A stretch of DNA of 64,000 bases, taken from assembly GCA_001296005.1 (NCBI GenBank), contig LJHR01000026.1, forward strand, positions 1 to 64,000. The letters are read 5' to 3'. The DNA comes from an alpha proteobacterium AAP38 (GTDB taxonomy: Bacteria; Pseudomonadota; Alphaproteobacteria; Azospirillales; Azospirillaceae). Below the pieces are notes generated by a model, which saw nothing but the letters and a program-made list of their open reading frames with translations, was not told the DNA's origin and ran no database searches. The position numbers and the translations under genes were made by a program. Below are positions 1 to 8,458 of this stretch, piece after piece; position 1 is the first letter of the stretch, and the number at the start of each line of letters is the position of its first letter.

Positions 1-7
1 CCCCGCC

Positions 8-42
8 AAAAGAAAAACGGCGGGTCCCGAGGGACCCGCCGT
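8..42 (-). terminator. Rho-independent terminator of the first TonB receptor gene
   Basis: A perfect 12-bp inverted repeat (ACGGCGGGTCCC at 17-28 and its complement at 31-42) is followed on the minus strand by TTTTTCTTTT. It lies about 30 bases past the receptor stop codon, so it ends that transcript. Confidence 0.9.
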
Positions 43-71
43 GAGTGATGAAGCAGAGATGACGACCGGGA

Positions 72-3008
72 TCAGAACTTGACCGAGGTCGAGATAAAGA
101 ACCGCTGCCCCAACGCGTCATACGTGTTGGTGAAGCTGTTCTGCTGGGAACCGATCATGGTGTCGGGCAGCATCGGCGGCTGCTTGTCGAACAGGTTGGT
201 GACACCGGCCGACACGGCGACACCCTCGACAACCTCGTACGAACCGGACAGATCGAACAGGTTGTAGGAACCGACCTTCGGATAGACCAGCGTGGTCGGG
301 TTGGTACCGAACAGGATGGCATCGTTCTTCCAGGAACCGATATAGTTCCACTGCACCGACGCCGTCACCGGGCCGCTCTGGTACGTGAAGGTCGTGGTGG
401 CCTTCCATTCCGGGATCGGCTCGCCGCATATGTTGGTACCGCCATAGCCGGCGCACTTGTAGATGGTGCCGTTGATGGCGGGCTGCACATCGAACTTGTC
501 ACGCCAGGACACGTCCGTCTTGACGCGGAACTGGCCCTCGCCGTCGATGGCCATGCTTTCCGGCAGGTCCTGACGCCAAGTGAAGCCCAGATCCACACCG
601 GAGGTCTTCAGACCGGCATTGTTGACGGTCGGGACCTGGACGATGGCCAGGTAACCGTCACCAGTACGGGTGATGGCCTGGCAGGTCGCGCTCTGCAGGT
701 TCTTGTTGGTGAAGCAGTCGCGGACCACGCCCGCCGCACCACCACCGAAGCCGCCGATGGCGTCATCCAGCTTGATCTGCCACCAGTCAACCGTGGCCGT
801 GAGTTCCGGCAGGAAGGACGGCGTCAGCACCGCACCGATGGTCCAGGTCTTGGACTGTTCCTCGGTCAGGTTGAAGCCGGCAACAGACGCGCCCTGGCTC
901 AACTGCTGGAACTGCGTGGGACGGGCATTGTTGAAGGCCGTGGTGCCGACGCTGGCCGCCGGCACGCCCTGGCTGCGGCAGAATGCAGCGTCATAGCCGG
1001 CAGCGGTGGACAGCAGGCAGGGATCGACGGTGGAGTTCAGGGTCGGGAAGCCGACGGCACCGCCCTGATACAGCTCCAGCACGTTCGGTGCACGGATGGC
1101 AGACTGGAACTGACCACGGAAGCCGATATCCTTGACCGGCGACCATTCCATGCCGGCCTTCCAGGTCTGGACAGCGCCAACCGACGAATAGTCGGAATAG
1201 CGGATGGCGGCTTCGGCGGACAGGTTCTCAAAGAACGGCTGATCGGTGACCAGCGGGATGTAGGTTTCAGCAAACCCTTCCCAGACATCGAACGAACCCG
1301 ACGAAGACAGGGCGGGGTTGAAGCCCAGGATGTCGCCCGTGCGGATGCTGTCATCCACGCGGTCGAAATACTTGTTCTTGCGCCATTCGCCGCCGAACGC
1401 CACGCCCACGGGACCCGCCGGCAGTTCGAACAGATCGCCGCTGATGGCGCCATTCCAGACCTGCTGCTCGAATTCCTGGACGCGGTTGGTGTCGGTACGG
1501 ACGTAGGCAGCGGCTTCCTTGCTGATGCGGCCCGGGCCGAAGATATCGATGGGCACGCAACCCTGGGCGCGGGCCGTGGCATCCACGCAGATGGCCTTGC
1601 CGGCGGCATCGCGCGTGGCGTTCAGGGCCTGACGCAGACGGGCCGATGACACGTCGTTACGGACGATGACGTCACGGGTGACGCGGCCGAACGTGAAGTA
1701 GGTGTCATAGGTGAAGCCGCCGATCAGGTCGCCCTTGATACCGGTCGTGCTGTTGAAGGCGTTCTGGTTGTTATCCTGCTCGCGGGGACCCAGTTCTGTC
1801 ATACGGCGGGAGAGGGCATTGGCCGTCGTGATCGAGGCATAGTCGTTGGCGGTGAAGCCAGCCGGTGCCACGAAGGTCGGATCGGCAGAGGCCGGGTACA
1901 GGGTGCGCAGCTGGGTAACCGTCTGGGCCGTCAGCAGCGGATTGGTCAGGTTGATGCGGATGGGAGGCACGCCGGGACGCGGCTGCGGGATCACGGCGGG
2001 CGTTTCGGCCAGCTGCAGCGGCACGCGGTTGGTGACGAAGTTGAACTCTTCGTAAATCTTGAAATTCTCGTTGAACTCATGATTGCCCAGCGCGAAGAGC
2101 GACAGGCGCTCCTGCGGGACGCGCAGATAGTTCACGGGCGAGAAGTTATAGAGATCGCCGGCGCTGCTGGTGGTACGGGTGCTGTTGAAATTGCGCGGCA
2201 CGCCATTGGCGTCCCAGGTCAGCACGGTAGTGCCACGGGCCAGACGGGCGCCGGGGGCGGTGGAGGAGCCGCTGAACAGGATCGTCGGCTTGCCGTCAAC
2301 GACACCTTCGGTGATCGCCTGCTTGGAATAGTCGCGATCACCAGCCATCACGTCGTCGCGCTTATTATATTCGGCGAACAGGGTCAGGTTGGACTTGCCG
2401 TCATCGGAACCGGTGCCGATGGTCAGGTTGATGTTGCGTTCCTTGCCGTCACCTTCCTTGGTGACGCCATAGCGCGCGCTGGCCTTGGCGCCCTTGAAGT
2501 CATCCTGGAGGATGAAGTTGACGACGCCGGAGATGGCGTCCGAACCGTACACGGCCGATGCGCCGCCCGTCAGAACCTGCACCTGCTTGATCAGCGAGGC
2601 CGGGACGTTGTTCAGGTCGACGGTGCCGGTGCCGTTGGTGGGGATGTAGCGGCGGCCATTGACCAGCACCAGGGTGCGGGCCGAACCGATGCCGCGCAGG
2701 TCGACGGTGGCCGAACCGTTACCGCCATTGTTGGAGAAGGCGCCCAGAGCGGGGATGATCTGCGGCAGTTCGTTCAGCACGCTGTCAACGGTGGCGGCAC
2801 CGGCCTGCTCAAACGCGGCGGCATCGACGACCGTGACGGGACTGGAGCTGGTCAGTTCCGGACGCGCAATACGCGAACCGGTCACCACGATTTCCTCAAG
2901 CTGCAATTCCTGCGCGCCGGCCACACCGGTCGCGGCCAGACCAATGGCGGCACCCAACAGCAGGCCCCGCTGGAAACGGCGCGACGAACGCCCCTGAACC
3001 ATCTTCAT
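72..3008 (-). CDS. TonB-dependent outer-membrane receptor
   Basis: A 978-residue outer-membrane receptor. The N-terminus has a signal peptide ending near residue 32 (GVAGAQ), then the EIVVTGSRI segment typical of this receptor class. A plug domain spans about residues 45-170 (LVNGRRYIPTNGTGTVDLNNVP; GGASAVYGSDAISGVVNF). A 22-stranded barrel should fill the rest, and the protein ends in FFISTSVKF with the C-terminal aromatic expected of barrel proteins. Receptors of this kind take up siderophores, vitamins or oligosaccharides using TonB energy. The substrate cannot be read here because no transport or enzyme partner adjoins. The gene stands alone between a long AT-rich upstream region and its own terminator. 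Confidence 0.93.
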   Translation of the reverse strand: MKMVQGRSSRRFQRGLLLGAAIGLAATGVAGAQELQLEEIVVTGSRIARPELTSSSPVTVVDAAAFEQAGAATVDSVLNELPQIIPALGAFSNNGGNGSATVDLRGIGSARTLVLVNGRRYIPTNGTGTVDLNNVPASLIKQVQVLTGGASAVYGSDAISGVVNFILQDDFKGAKASARYGVTKEGDGKERNINLTIGTGSDDGKSNLTLFAEYNKRDDVMAGDRDYSKQAITEGVVDGKPTILFSGSSTAPGARLARGTTVLTWDANGVPRNFNSTRTTSSAGDLYNFSPVNYLRVPQERLSLFALGNHEFNENFKIYEEFNFVTNRVPLQLAETPAVIPQPRPGVPPIRINLTNPLLTAQTVTQLRTLYPASADPTFVAPAGFTANDYASITTANALSRRMTELGPREQDNNQNAFNSTTGIKGDLIGGFTYDTYFTFGRVTRDVIVRNDVSSARLRQALNATRDAAGKAICVDATARAQGCVPIDIFGPGRISKEAAAYVRTDTNRVQEFEQQVWNGAISGDLFELPAGPVGVAFGGEWRKNKYFDRVDDSIRTGDILGFNPALSSSGSFDVWEGFAETYIPLVTDQPFFENLSAEAAIRYSDYSSVGAVQTWKAGMEWSPVKDIGFRGQFQSAIRAPNVLELYQGGAVGFPTLNSTVDPCLLSTAAGYDAAFCRSQGVPAASVGTTAFNNARPTQFQQLSQGASVAGFNLTEEQSKTWTIGAVLTPSFLPELTATVDWWQIKLDDAIGGFGGGAAGVVRDCFTNKNLQSATCQAITRTGDGYLAIVQVPTVNNAGLKTSGVDLGFTWRQDLPESMAIDGEGQFRVKTDVSWRDKFDVQPAINGTIYKCAGYGGTNICGEPIPEWKATTTFTYQSGPVTASVQWNYIGSWKNDAILFGTNPTTLVYPKVGSYNLFDLSGSYEVVEGVAVSAGVTNLFDKQPPMLPDTMIGSQQNSFTNTYDALGQRFFISTSVKF

Positions 3009-3565
3009 CGTTAATCCCTCTCCGGATTGCTGGGGCTTGCCGTCTTATATCTATCGGCATAGACCCAATGGAATTTGGAAAATGACGCACAGATGCAACA
3101 GCGCAATAGCTCAGCCTGCGTGTAACTAATTTGTGATTCTGATGTTGCACATAAGCAACTTAACTTGATAGAGAATGGTTAAAGTTTATTAATACTAAAA
3201 ATAAGACTCCCCGAACTCGAAAGTATCTTTTAGGATAATTAATGTTTCTTGTGGAAACTTTCATATTTTTTGGTATGTAATCTTATATTCGACGTTTTGT
3301 ATTGATTTTGATACAATATGATACAATTCAGTAACATTATCTGACGCCGACGCATACACCTAACGGACTAGGCCTATTGATCTATTAACATTATTGAGAA
3401 GGATGATTTCATTACGTATCTGCAACAGGATACGACCTGCGATTTGCCGGCCCGGGACACCCCTGCCCGCGCACCGATCCAGCCCTGATAGCCGGGTTGT
3501 CGGCACGATGATCAGATTTCGCGAATCATGCCGGCAACGGCGCCAATGCCCGCTGTGACCGGTAA
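3009..3565. other. AT-rich intergenic region upstream of the TonB receptor
   Basis: About 560 bases with no convincing gene. The stretch 3160-3350 is much richer in A+T than the flanks and probably holds the receptor promoter and leader. The only structured element I see is a cluster of GATACAAT repeats at 3297-3327, listed separately. A 69-codon frame on the minus strand (3360-3569) has no recognisable features. Confidence 0.5.
3297..3327. promoter_or_regulatory. Possible operator: GATACAAT repeats
   Basis: TGATACAAT occurs at 3309-3317 and again at 3319-3327, a 10-bp period. The first copy also pairs with an upstream TTGTAT (3297-3302) as an inverted repeat around ATACAA (3311-3316). The helical spacing suggests a protein-binding site about 300 bases upstream of the receptor start. 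No regulator can be named. Confidence 0.3.
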
Positions 3566-3598
3566 ACAAAAAAGGCGACCCACCTGGGGTCGCCCTTC
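3566..3598 (-). terminator. Rho-independent terminator after the SDR gene
   Basis: The arms GGCGACCC (3574-3581) and GGGTCGCC (3587-3594) form a stem. On the minus strand it is followed by TTTTTTGTTT. It lies just past the SDR stop codon. Confidence 0.85.
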
Positions 3599-3625
3599 AT
3601 GACGTTCGATCCTTGCGGGAAACTT

Positions 3626-4390
3626 TTACTTCGGCGCCATGCGGATGGCACCATCCAGACGGATCGTCTCGCCATTGATCATGCTGTTGGCCACGATATG
3701 CAGGGCCAGAGAGGCATATTCCTCCGGCTTGCCCAGGCGGGACGGGAACGGCACCTGCTTGCCCAGGCTGTCCTGCGCGTCCTGCGGAAGGCCCAGCATC
3801 ATCGGCGTCAGGAAGATGCCGGGCGCAATGGTGACCACACGGATGCCGCTGCGGGCCAGTTCACGGGCCGCCGGCAGGGTCAGCGCATGCACGCCCCCCT
3901 TCGACGCGCCATACGCGGCCTGCCCGATCTGGCCGTCAAAGGCCGCGACAGAGGCGGTATTGATGATCACGCCCCGTTCGCCATCGGCGGTCACCGGCTC
4001 CAGCCCCTGCATGCCGGCGGCGGCCAGACGCAGCATGTTGAAGGTGCCGATCAGGTTGACCTCAATCACCTTTCGGAACAGGTCCAGATCGTGTGGGCCA
4101 TCGCGGCCCACGATCTTCGCCGGCGGGGCGATACCCGCGCAATTGACGGCAATGCGGGCCGGGCCGTGGGCAGCAGCAGCAGCGGCGATGGCCGCCTGGG
4201 CGCTATCACCGCTGGTGACATCGCACTTCACCGCGATGCCGCCAATCTCTGCCGCAACGGCATTCGCCGCATCCAGATTGACATCCAGCAGCGCCACCTT
4301 GGCCCCACCAGCCGCCAGTGCGCGCGCCGTGGCGGCCCCAAGGCCGGAGCCACCGCCACTGATGATCGCGGAAACGCCCTTGATGTCCAT
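3626..4390 (-). CDS. SDR oxidoreductase, 3-hydroxyacyl-CoA dehydrogenase type
   Basis: A 254-residue classical short-chain dehydrogenase. The cofactor motif SGGGSGLG is at 11-18, NCAG at 83-86, and the catalytic Ser147, Tyr160 and Lys164 (YGASK) are all present. Asp36 at the end of the second strand (VALLDVN) favours NAD over NADP. Length and the motif order match the type-2 3-hydroxyacyl-CoA dehydrogenase (HSD10-like) group, which oxidises 3-hydroxyacyl-CoAs in fatty-acid or branched-chain amino-acid breakdown. The exact substrate is inference. It is a single gene with its own terminator, and clpX upstream is terminated separately. Confidence 0.85.
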   Translation of the reverse strand: MDIKGVSAIISGGGSGLGAATARALAAGGAKVALLDVNLDAANAVAAEIGGIAVKCDVTSGDSAQAAIAAAAAAHGPARIAVNCAGIAPPAKIVGRDGPHDLDLFRKVIEVNLIGTFNMLRLAAAGMQGLEPVTADGERGVIINTASVAAFDGQIGQAAYGASKGGVHALTLPAARELARSGIRVVTIAPGIFLTPMMLGLPQDAQDSLGKQVPFPSRLGKPEEYASLALHIVANSMINGETIRLDGAIRMAPK

Positions 4391-4537
4391 TGTCTCACTC
4401 CCTTGCCATCGTTCCGGGACCGGTCAGCCCGCTTATCCTATGTGGCACTATCCCAGTGCAAAGCCGCACGGGCAATTTGGAAGTTCGAACAGTGGAGGTG
4501 CATGAATCCCCGTACGGTGGAAACAGGCGGTAGAATC

Positions 4538-4570
4538 AAAAAGGGCGGCCCCAAGCGGGACCGCCCTTTT
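4538..4570 (-). terminator. Rho-independent terminator after clpX
   Basis: AAAAGGGCGG...CCGCCCTTTT hairpin. The A and T tracts on both sides make it usable in either direction, but it lies just past the clpX stop codon on the minus strand. Confidence 0.85.
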
Positions 4571-4592
4571 CTTACTGAGAGCCAGACCGGGA

Positions 4593-5858
4593 TCAGGCGC
4601 CGGGCGCTGCCTGGTTGGCGCGGTCGGAATAGATGTAGAGCGGCTTGGCGCGGCCCTCCACCACTTCCTTATTGACCACGATCTCCTCGACACCTGTCAG
4701 GCCGGGCAGATCATACATGGGATCAAGCAGGATGCTTTCCATGATTGACCGCAGACCACGGGCACCGGTCTTACGCTCAATCGCCTTGCGGGAGATGGAA
4801 CGCAGGGCCTCCTCATGCACCGTGAGCTTCACGTCCTCCATCTCGAACAGGCGCTGGTACTGCTTGACCAGGGCGTTCTTCGGCTTGGACAGAATCTCGA
4901 TCAGGGCGGCTTCGTCCAGATCATGCAGGGTAGCCAGAACCGGCAGGCGGCCAACGAACTCAGGAATCAGGCCGAACTTCAGCAGATCCTCGGGCTCCAC
5001 CTCGCGCAGGACATCGCCCATGCGCCGCTCGTCCGGGCCACGGACATCGGCACCAAAACCGATGGAGGTGCCCTTGCCGCGCGCGGCGATGATCTTTTCC
5101 AGGCCGGCGAAGGCGCCACCACAGATGAACAGGATGTTGGTCGTGTCCACCTGCAGGAATTCCTGCTGCGGATGCTTGCGCCCACCCTGCGGCGGCACGG
5201 AGGCAACCGTGCCTTCCATGATCTTCAGCAGGGCCTGCTGCACGCCCTCACCCGACACGTCACGCGTGATGGACGGGTTGTCGGACTTGCGGCTGATCTT
5301 GTCGACCTCGTCGATATAGACGATGCCGCGCTGCGCCCGCTCCACATTGTAATCGGCGGCCTGAAGCAGCTTCAGGATGATGTTCTCGACATCCTCGCCC
5401 ACATAACCGGCTTCGGTCAGGGTCGTGGCATCGGCCATGGTGAAGGGCACGTCGATGATGCGGGCCAGGGTCTGCGCCAGCAGCGTCTTACCCGAACCGG
5501 TGGGACCCACCAGCAGGATGTTCGACTTGGCCAGTTCCACATCATTATGCTTCGCGCCATGGGCCAGGCGCTTGTAATGGTTATGCACGGCCACGGACAG
5601 CACGCGCTTGGCATGCTCCTGACCAATCACATAATCATCCAGCACCGTGCTGATATCGCGCGGGGACGGCACACCGTCGCGGGACTTCACCAGCGTGGTC
5701 TTGTTTTCCTCGCGGATGATGTCCATGCACAGCTCGACGCATTCATCGCAGATGAACACGGTGGGGCCGGCAATGAGCTTGCGCACCTCATGCTGGCTCT
5801 TTCCGCAGAAGGAGCAGTAGAGGGTATTCTTGCTGTCGCCGCCGGTCGACTTGGTCAT
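4593..5858 (-). CDS. clpX: ATP-dependent Clp protease ATP-binding subunit ClpX
   Basis: A 421-residue AAA+ unfoldase that feeds tagged substrates into the ClpP chamber. The N-terminal zinc domain has Cys15, Cys18, Cys37 and Cys40 (CSFC...CDEC). Walker A is GPTGSGKT at 117-124 and Walker B is IDEVDK at 181-186. The IGF-type loop for ClpP docking falls in [10 protein letters not shown]. The reading frame opens 24 codons further upstream, but I chose the ATG at 5858: it gives the usual MTKS start and has an ACGGAG ribosome site. It follows clpP after a 240-base gap, which may hold its own promoter. Confidence 0.97.
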   Translation of the reverse strand: MTKSTGGDSKNTLYCSFCGKSQHEVRKLIAGPTVFICDECVELCMDIIREENKTTLVKSRDGVPSPRDISTVLDDYVIGQEHAKRVLSVAVHNHYKRLAHGAKHNDVELAKSNILLVGPTGSGKTLLAQTLARIIDVPFTMADATTLTEAGYVGEDVENIILKLLQAADYNVERAQRGIVYIDEVDKISRKSDNPSITRDVSGEGVQQALLKIMEGTVASVPPQGGRKHPQQEFLQVDTTNILFICGGAFAGLEKIIAARGKGTSIGFGADVRGPDERRMGDVLREVEPEDLLKFGLIPEFVGRLPVLATLHDLDEAALIEILSKPKNALVKQYQRLFEMEDVKLTVHEEALRSISRKAIERKTGARGLRSIMESILLDPMYDLPGLTGVEEIVVNKEVVEGRAKPLYIYSDRANQAAPGA

Positions 5859-6098
5859 TTGCGCTCCGTACATCACCGGATGGCGCATGGAAGGTGGCCC
5901 GGCTGGCCCCCGACCGATACGCCCCAACACCCCTGCGGGATGCCTGCTTCAAGGGGCGTCCTTGCCTTCTCCGGTTCCCGGTCCATCCCAGTGACGGGAG
6001 GCGGAACCCCAGGGCTGACAGTGACGCCCTCTACACACCTATTCAACAACACCCAAAGCGGCGGGATCAATATATACTTGTTCGCCACCGCTTCCGCT

Positions 6099-6722
6099 TT
6101 ACGCCACCTGGGTGAGACCACCCGGACGGCCAGCGATCACCTCATCGATGATCCCGAAGGCCTTGGCCTCCTCCGGGCTCATGAACTTGTCACGTTCCAC
6201 AGCCTTTTCAATGACATCCAGGCTCTGGCCCGTGTGCTTCACGAAAATCTCGTTGAGCCGCTCACGCAGGCGCAGGATTTCCTGGGCCTGAATCTCGATA
6301 TCGGCCGCCTGACCCTGTGCCCCGCCCGAGGGCTGGTGGATCATGATTCGGCTGTTGGGCAGCGAGAAGCGCTTACCCTTGCCACCACCGGCCAGCAGCA
6401 GAGCACCCATGGAAGAGGCCTGGCCCATGCAGATGGTCGCCACGGGGCAGCGGATATACTGCATCGTGTCATAAATCGCCAACCCGGCCGTCACGTAACC
6501 GCCCGGCGAGTTGATGTAGAAGGAGATTTCCTTGGTCGGATTCTCAGCTTCCAGGAACAGAAGCTGGGCACAGACCAAGCTGGCCACGGCATCGTTCACG
6601 CCACCGACCAGGAAGATGATCCGTTCCTTCAGGAGGCGGGAGTAGATGTCGTATGCCCGTTCGCCGCGGTTGGTCTGCTCGACCACCATGGGAACCAGCG
6701 CGTTCATCTGCGGTTCAATCAT
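6099..6722 (-). CDS. clpP: ATP-dependent Clp protease proteolytic subunit ClpP
   Basis: A 207-residue serine peptidase that forms the two-ring Clp chamber. The catalytic triad is visible and correctly spaced: Ser104 in GQASSMGA, His129 in MIHQPSG and Asp178 in ERDKFM, with the same 25- and 49-residue gaps as the E. coli enzyme. The start at MIEPQMN gives a normal length with a short propeptide. It lies between tig and clpX in the conserved tig-clpP-clpX order, all read leftward. Confidence 0.97.
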   Translation of the reverse strand: MIEPQMNALVPMVVEQTNRGERAYDIYSRLLKERIIFLVGGVNDAVASLVCAQLLFLEAENPTKEISFYINSPGGYVTAGLAIYDTMQYIRCPVATICMGQASSMGALLLAGGGKGKRFSLPNSRIMIHQPSGGAQGQAADIEIQAQEILRLRERLNEIFVKHTGQSLDVIEKAVERDKFMSPEEAKAFGIIDEVIAGRPGGLTQVA

Positions 6723-6749
6723 GATCCCTGCTTCGCTCCTAACCAGAAG

Positions 6750-6777
6750 CCGCGGGGTCCTGGATTGGCCCCCGCGG
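6750..6777 (-). other. Intercistronic hairpin between tig and clpP
   Basis: The 8-bp arms CCGCGGGG (6750-6757) and CCCCGCGG (6770-6777) enclose a 12-base loop. No T tract follows on the minus strand, so it is more likely an mRNA-stabilising or partial-readthrough hairpin than a full terminator. Confidence 0.45.
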
Positions 6778-6792
6778 TACTATATGGCTGCC

Positions 6793-8133
6793 TCAGGCGG
6801 CGGCCACTTCGTCCTCGTCCGGATCGCGCATCAGCTCTTCAACCGACACGGTCACTTCGTTCACCTTAACGGTTCCGAGGATGAAGTCGACAACCTTATC
6901 CTCGTAAATCGGCGCGCGGAGGCTTTCAACGGCCTGCGGGTTCTTCTGGAAGAACTCGAAAACCTGCTGCTCCTGGCCCGGATAGCGACGAACCTCGTCG
7001 AACATGGCCTTCTGCAGCTCGTCGCGCGAAACAGTGATATTGTTACGGCGACCGATTTCGGAAAGGAGCAAGCCCAGACGTACGCGCCGGACAGCAATGT
7101 CGCGATACTCGGCCTTCAGGTCGTCTTCGCTCTTGCCTTCGTCCTCGGCGTCCGCACCACCGCGGGCCAGTTCTTCCTGCAGGCGCTTCCAGATCTGCTC
7201 GAACTCGATCTCGACCATACCGGCCGGAACGTCGAAGCTGTGCAGCTCAGCCAGCTTATCCAGCAGGGCGCGCTTGGCACGCAGACGCGAAGTCTGGCCA
7301 TACTCGCCTTCGGTCCGCTCCTTGATGGCGACCTTCAGGGCTTCCAGATCGTCAAAGCCAAAGGTCTTGGCCAGGTCGTCATTCAGCTCGGCATCCTTAC
7401 CGACGCGGATTTCCTTGACCTTAACCTCGAAGACAGCGGCCTTACCGGCCAGCTCGGCAGCGTGATATTCGGCCGGGAAGGAAACATTGACACTGACATC
7501 GCTGCCGGCCTTGGTGCCGACCAGCTGGTCCTCGAAGCCGGGGATGAAGGAACCGGAGCCCAGCTCCAGCTCATAATCGTCGCCCTTCATGCCAGGACGC
7601 TTCTCGCCATCGACGGAACCGTCGAAGTCGATCAGCAGGATGTCGCCGGTCACGGCGGCGCGATCTTCCTCGACCTTCTCGGTGGTCCGGCGACCCTTCG
7701 ACAGACGGCCCAGCGCTTCCGTCACGGTGTCATCGGCGACGGCGGCAACCGGCTTCTCGATCTCGACGGCAGACAGGTCCGCCGGTTCGATCTCGGGCAG
7801 CAGCTCAACCTGCACGGCGAATTCCAGGTCCTGACCCGGATCGAACTTCAGCACTTCGATCTTGGGCTGCAGGGCCGGACGCAGGTTGTTGTCGGAGACG
7901 GCCTTCTGGGCGCCATCATTGACGGCGGCTTCCAGAACCTCGCCCATGACCGACTGGCCATAACGCTGCTTCAGGATCGGCATCGGGACCTTGCCGGGGC
8001 GGAAGCCCGGAATCTTCACGGTCTTGCCGACCTCGGTCAGCCGGGTCTGCACCCGCGATTCGATATCCTGGGCCGTGATGACGACCTTGAAGTCGCGGCG
8101 GAGGCCTTCAGCGCTGGTCTCGGTGATCTGCAT
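6793..8133 (-). CDS. tig: Trigger factor, ribosome-bound chaperone and prolyl isomerase
   Basis: A 446-residue protein with the standard three parts. The N-terminal ribosome-binding domain carries the signature GFRPGKVP at 43-50. An FKBP-type prolyl isomerase domain lies at about 152-245 (GSGSFIPGFEDQLVG). The remainder is the helical chaperone domain, ending in an acidic tail (DPDEDEVAAA). It binds at the ribosome exit tunnel and holds nascent chains. It starts the tig-clpP-clpX group and lies 125 bases downstream of tRNA-Leu. Confidence 0.97.
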   Translation of the reverse strand: MQITETSAEGLRRDFKVVITAQDIESRVQTRLTEVGKTVKIPGFRPGKVPMPILKQRYGQSVMGEVLEAAVNDGAQKAVSDNNLRPALQPKIEVLKFDPGQDLEFAVQVELLPEIEPADLSAVEIEKPVAAVADDTVTEALGRLSKGRRTTEKVEEDRAAVTGDILLIDFDGSVDGEKRPGMKGDDYELELGSGSFIPGFEDQLVGTKAGSDVSVNVSFPAEYHAAELAGKAAVFEVKVKEIRVGKDAELNDDLAKTFGFDDLEALKVAIKERTEGEYGQTSRLRAKRALLDKLAELHSFDVPAGMVEIEFEQIWKRLQEELARGGADAEDEGKSEDDLKAEYRDIAVRRVRLGLLLSEIGRRNNITVSRDELQKAMFDEVRRYPGQEQQVFEFFQKNPQAVESLRAPIYEDKVVDFILGTVKVNEVTVSVEELMRDPDEDEVAAA

Positions 8134-8260
8134 GGGACGAAATGCCTGTCTTCTGTCTGTTCGCCCCAGCCCCCTCTGCCATTAACAGGGACCGAAGCTC
8201 CCGCGGGTGGGCCGGATTTCCGGCTTCCGCGGTGGGTTGCGGGTCAAAACTCAAAACTCG

Positions 8261-8344
8261 TGGTGCGGGCGAAGGGACTTGAACCCCCACGTCTTTCGAC
8301 ACTGGAACCTAAATCCAGCGCGTCTACCATTCCGCCACGCCCGC
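8261..8344 (-). tRNA. tRNA-Leu (anticodon UAG)
   Basis: Read on the minus strand the acceptor stem is GCGGGCG (8344-8338) paired with CGCCCGC (8271-8265), discriminator A, and CCA is encoded (8263-8261). The anticodon stem CTGGA/TCCAG encloses TTTAGGT, giving UAG. A long variable arm, as expected for leucine, precedes the T arm GGGGGTTCAAGTCCC. Confidence 0.95.
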
Positions 8345-8458
8345 CCGTCAGGCAAACCATGAGGCCGCCCGTGGGAGCGCACCGTATAGCAAGCTGTTTA
8401 AGGCTCGCCAAGCGCGGAATCTGCCAGGGCAGTCGTGCCCGCGATAAAGGTGCCGTAC

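Noticed and set aside
4815-6869. 684-codon plus-strand frame opposite clpX and clpP
   Set aside because: It is antisense to two clear housekeeping genes, has a composition typical of a shadow frame and no known motif.
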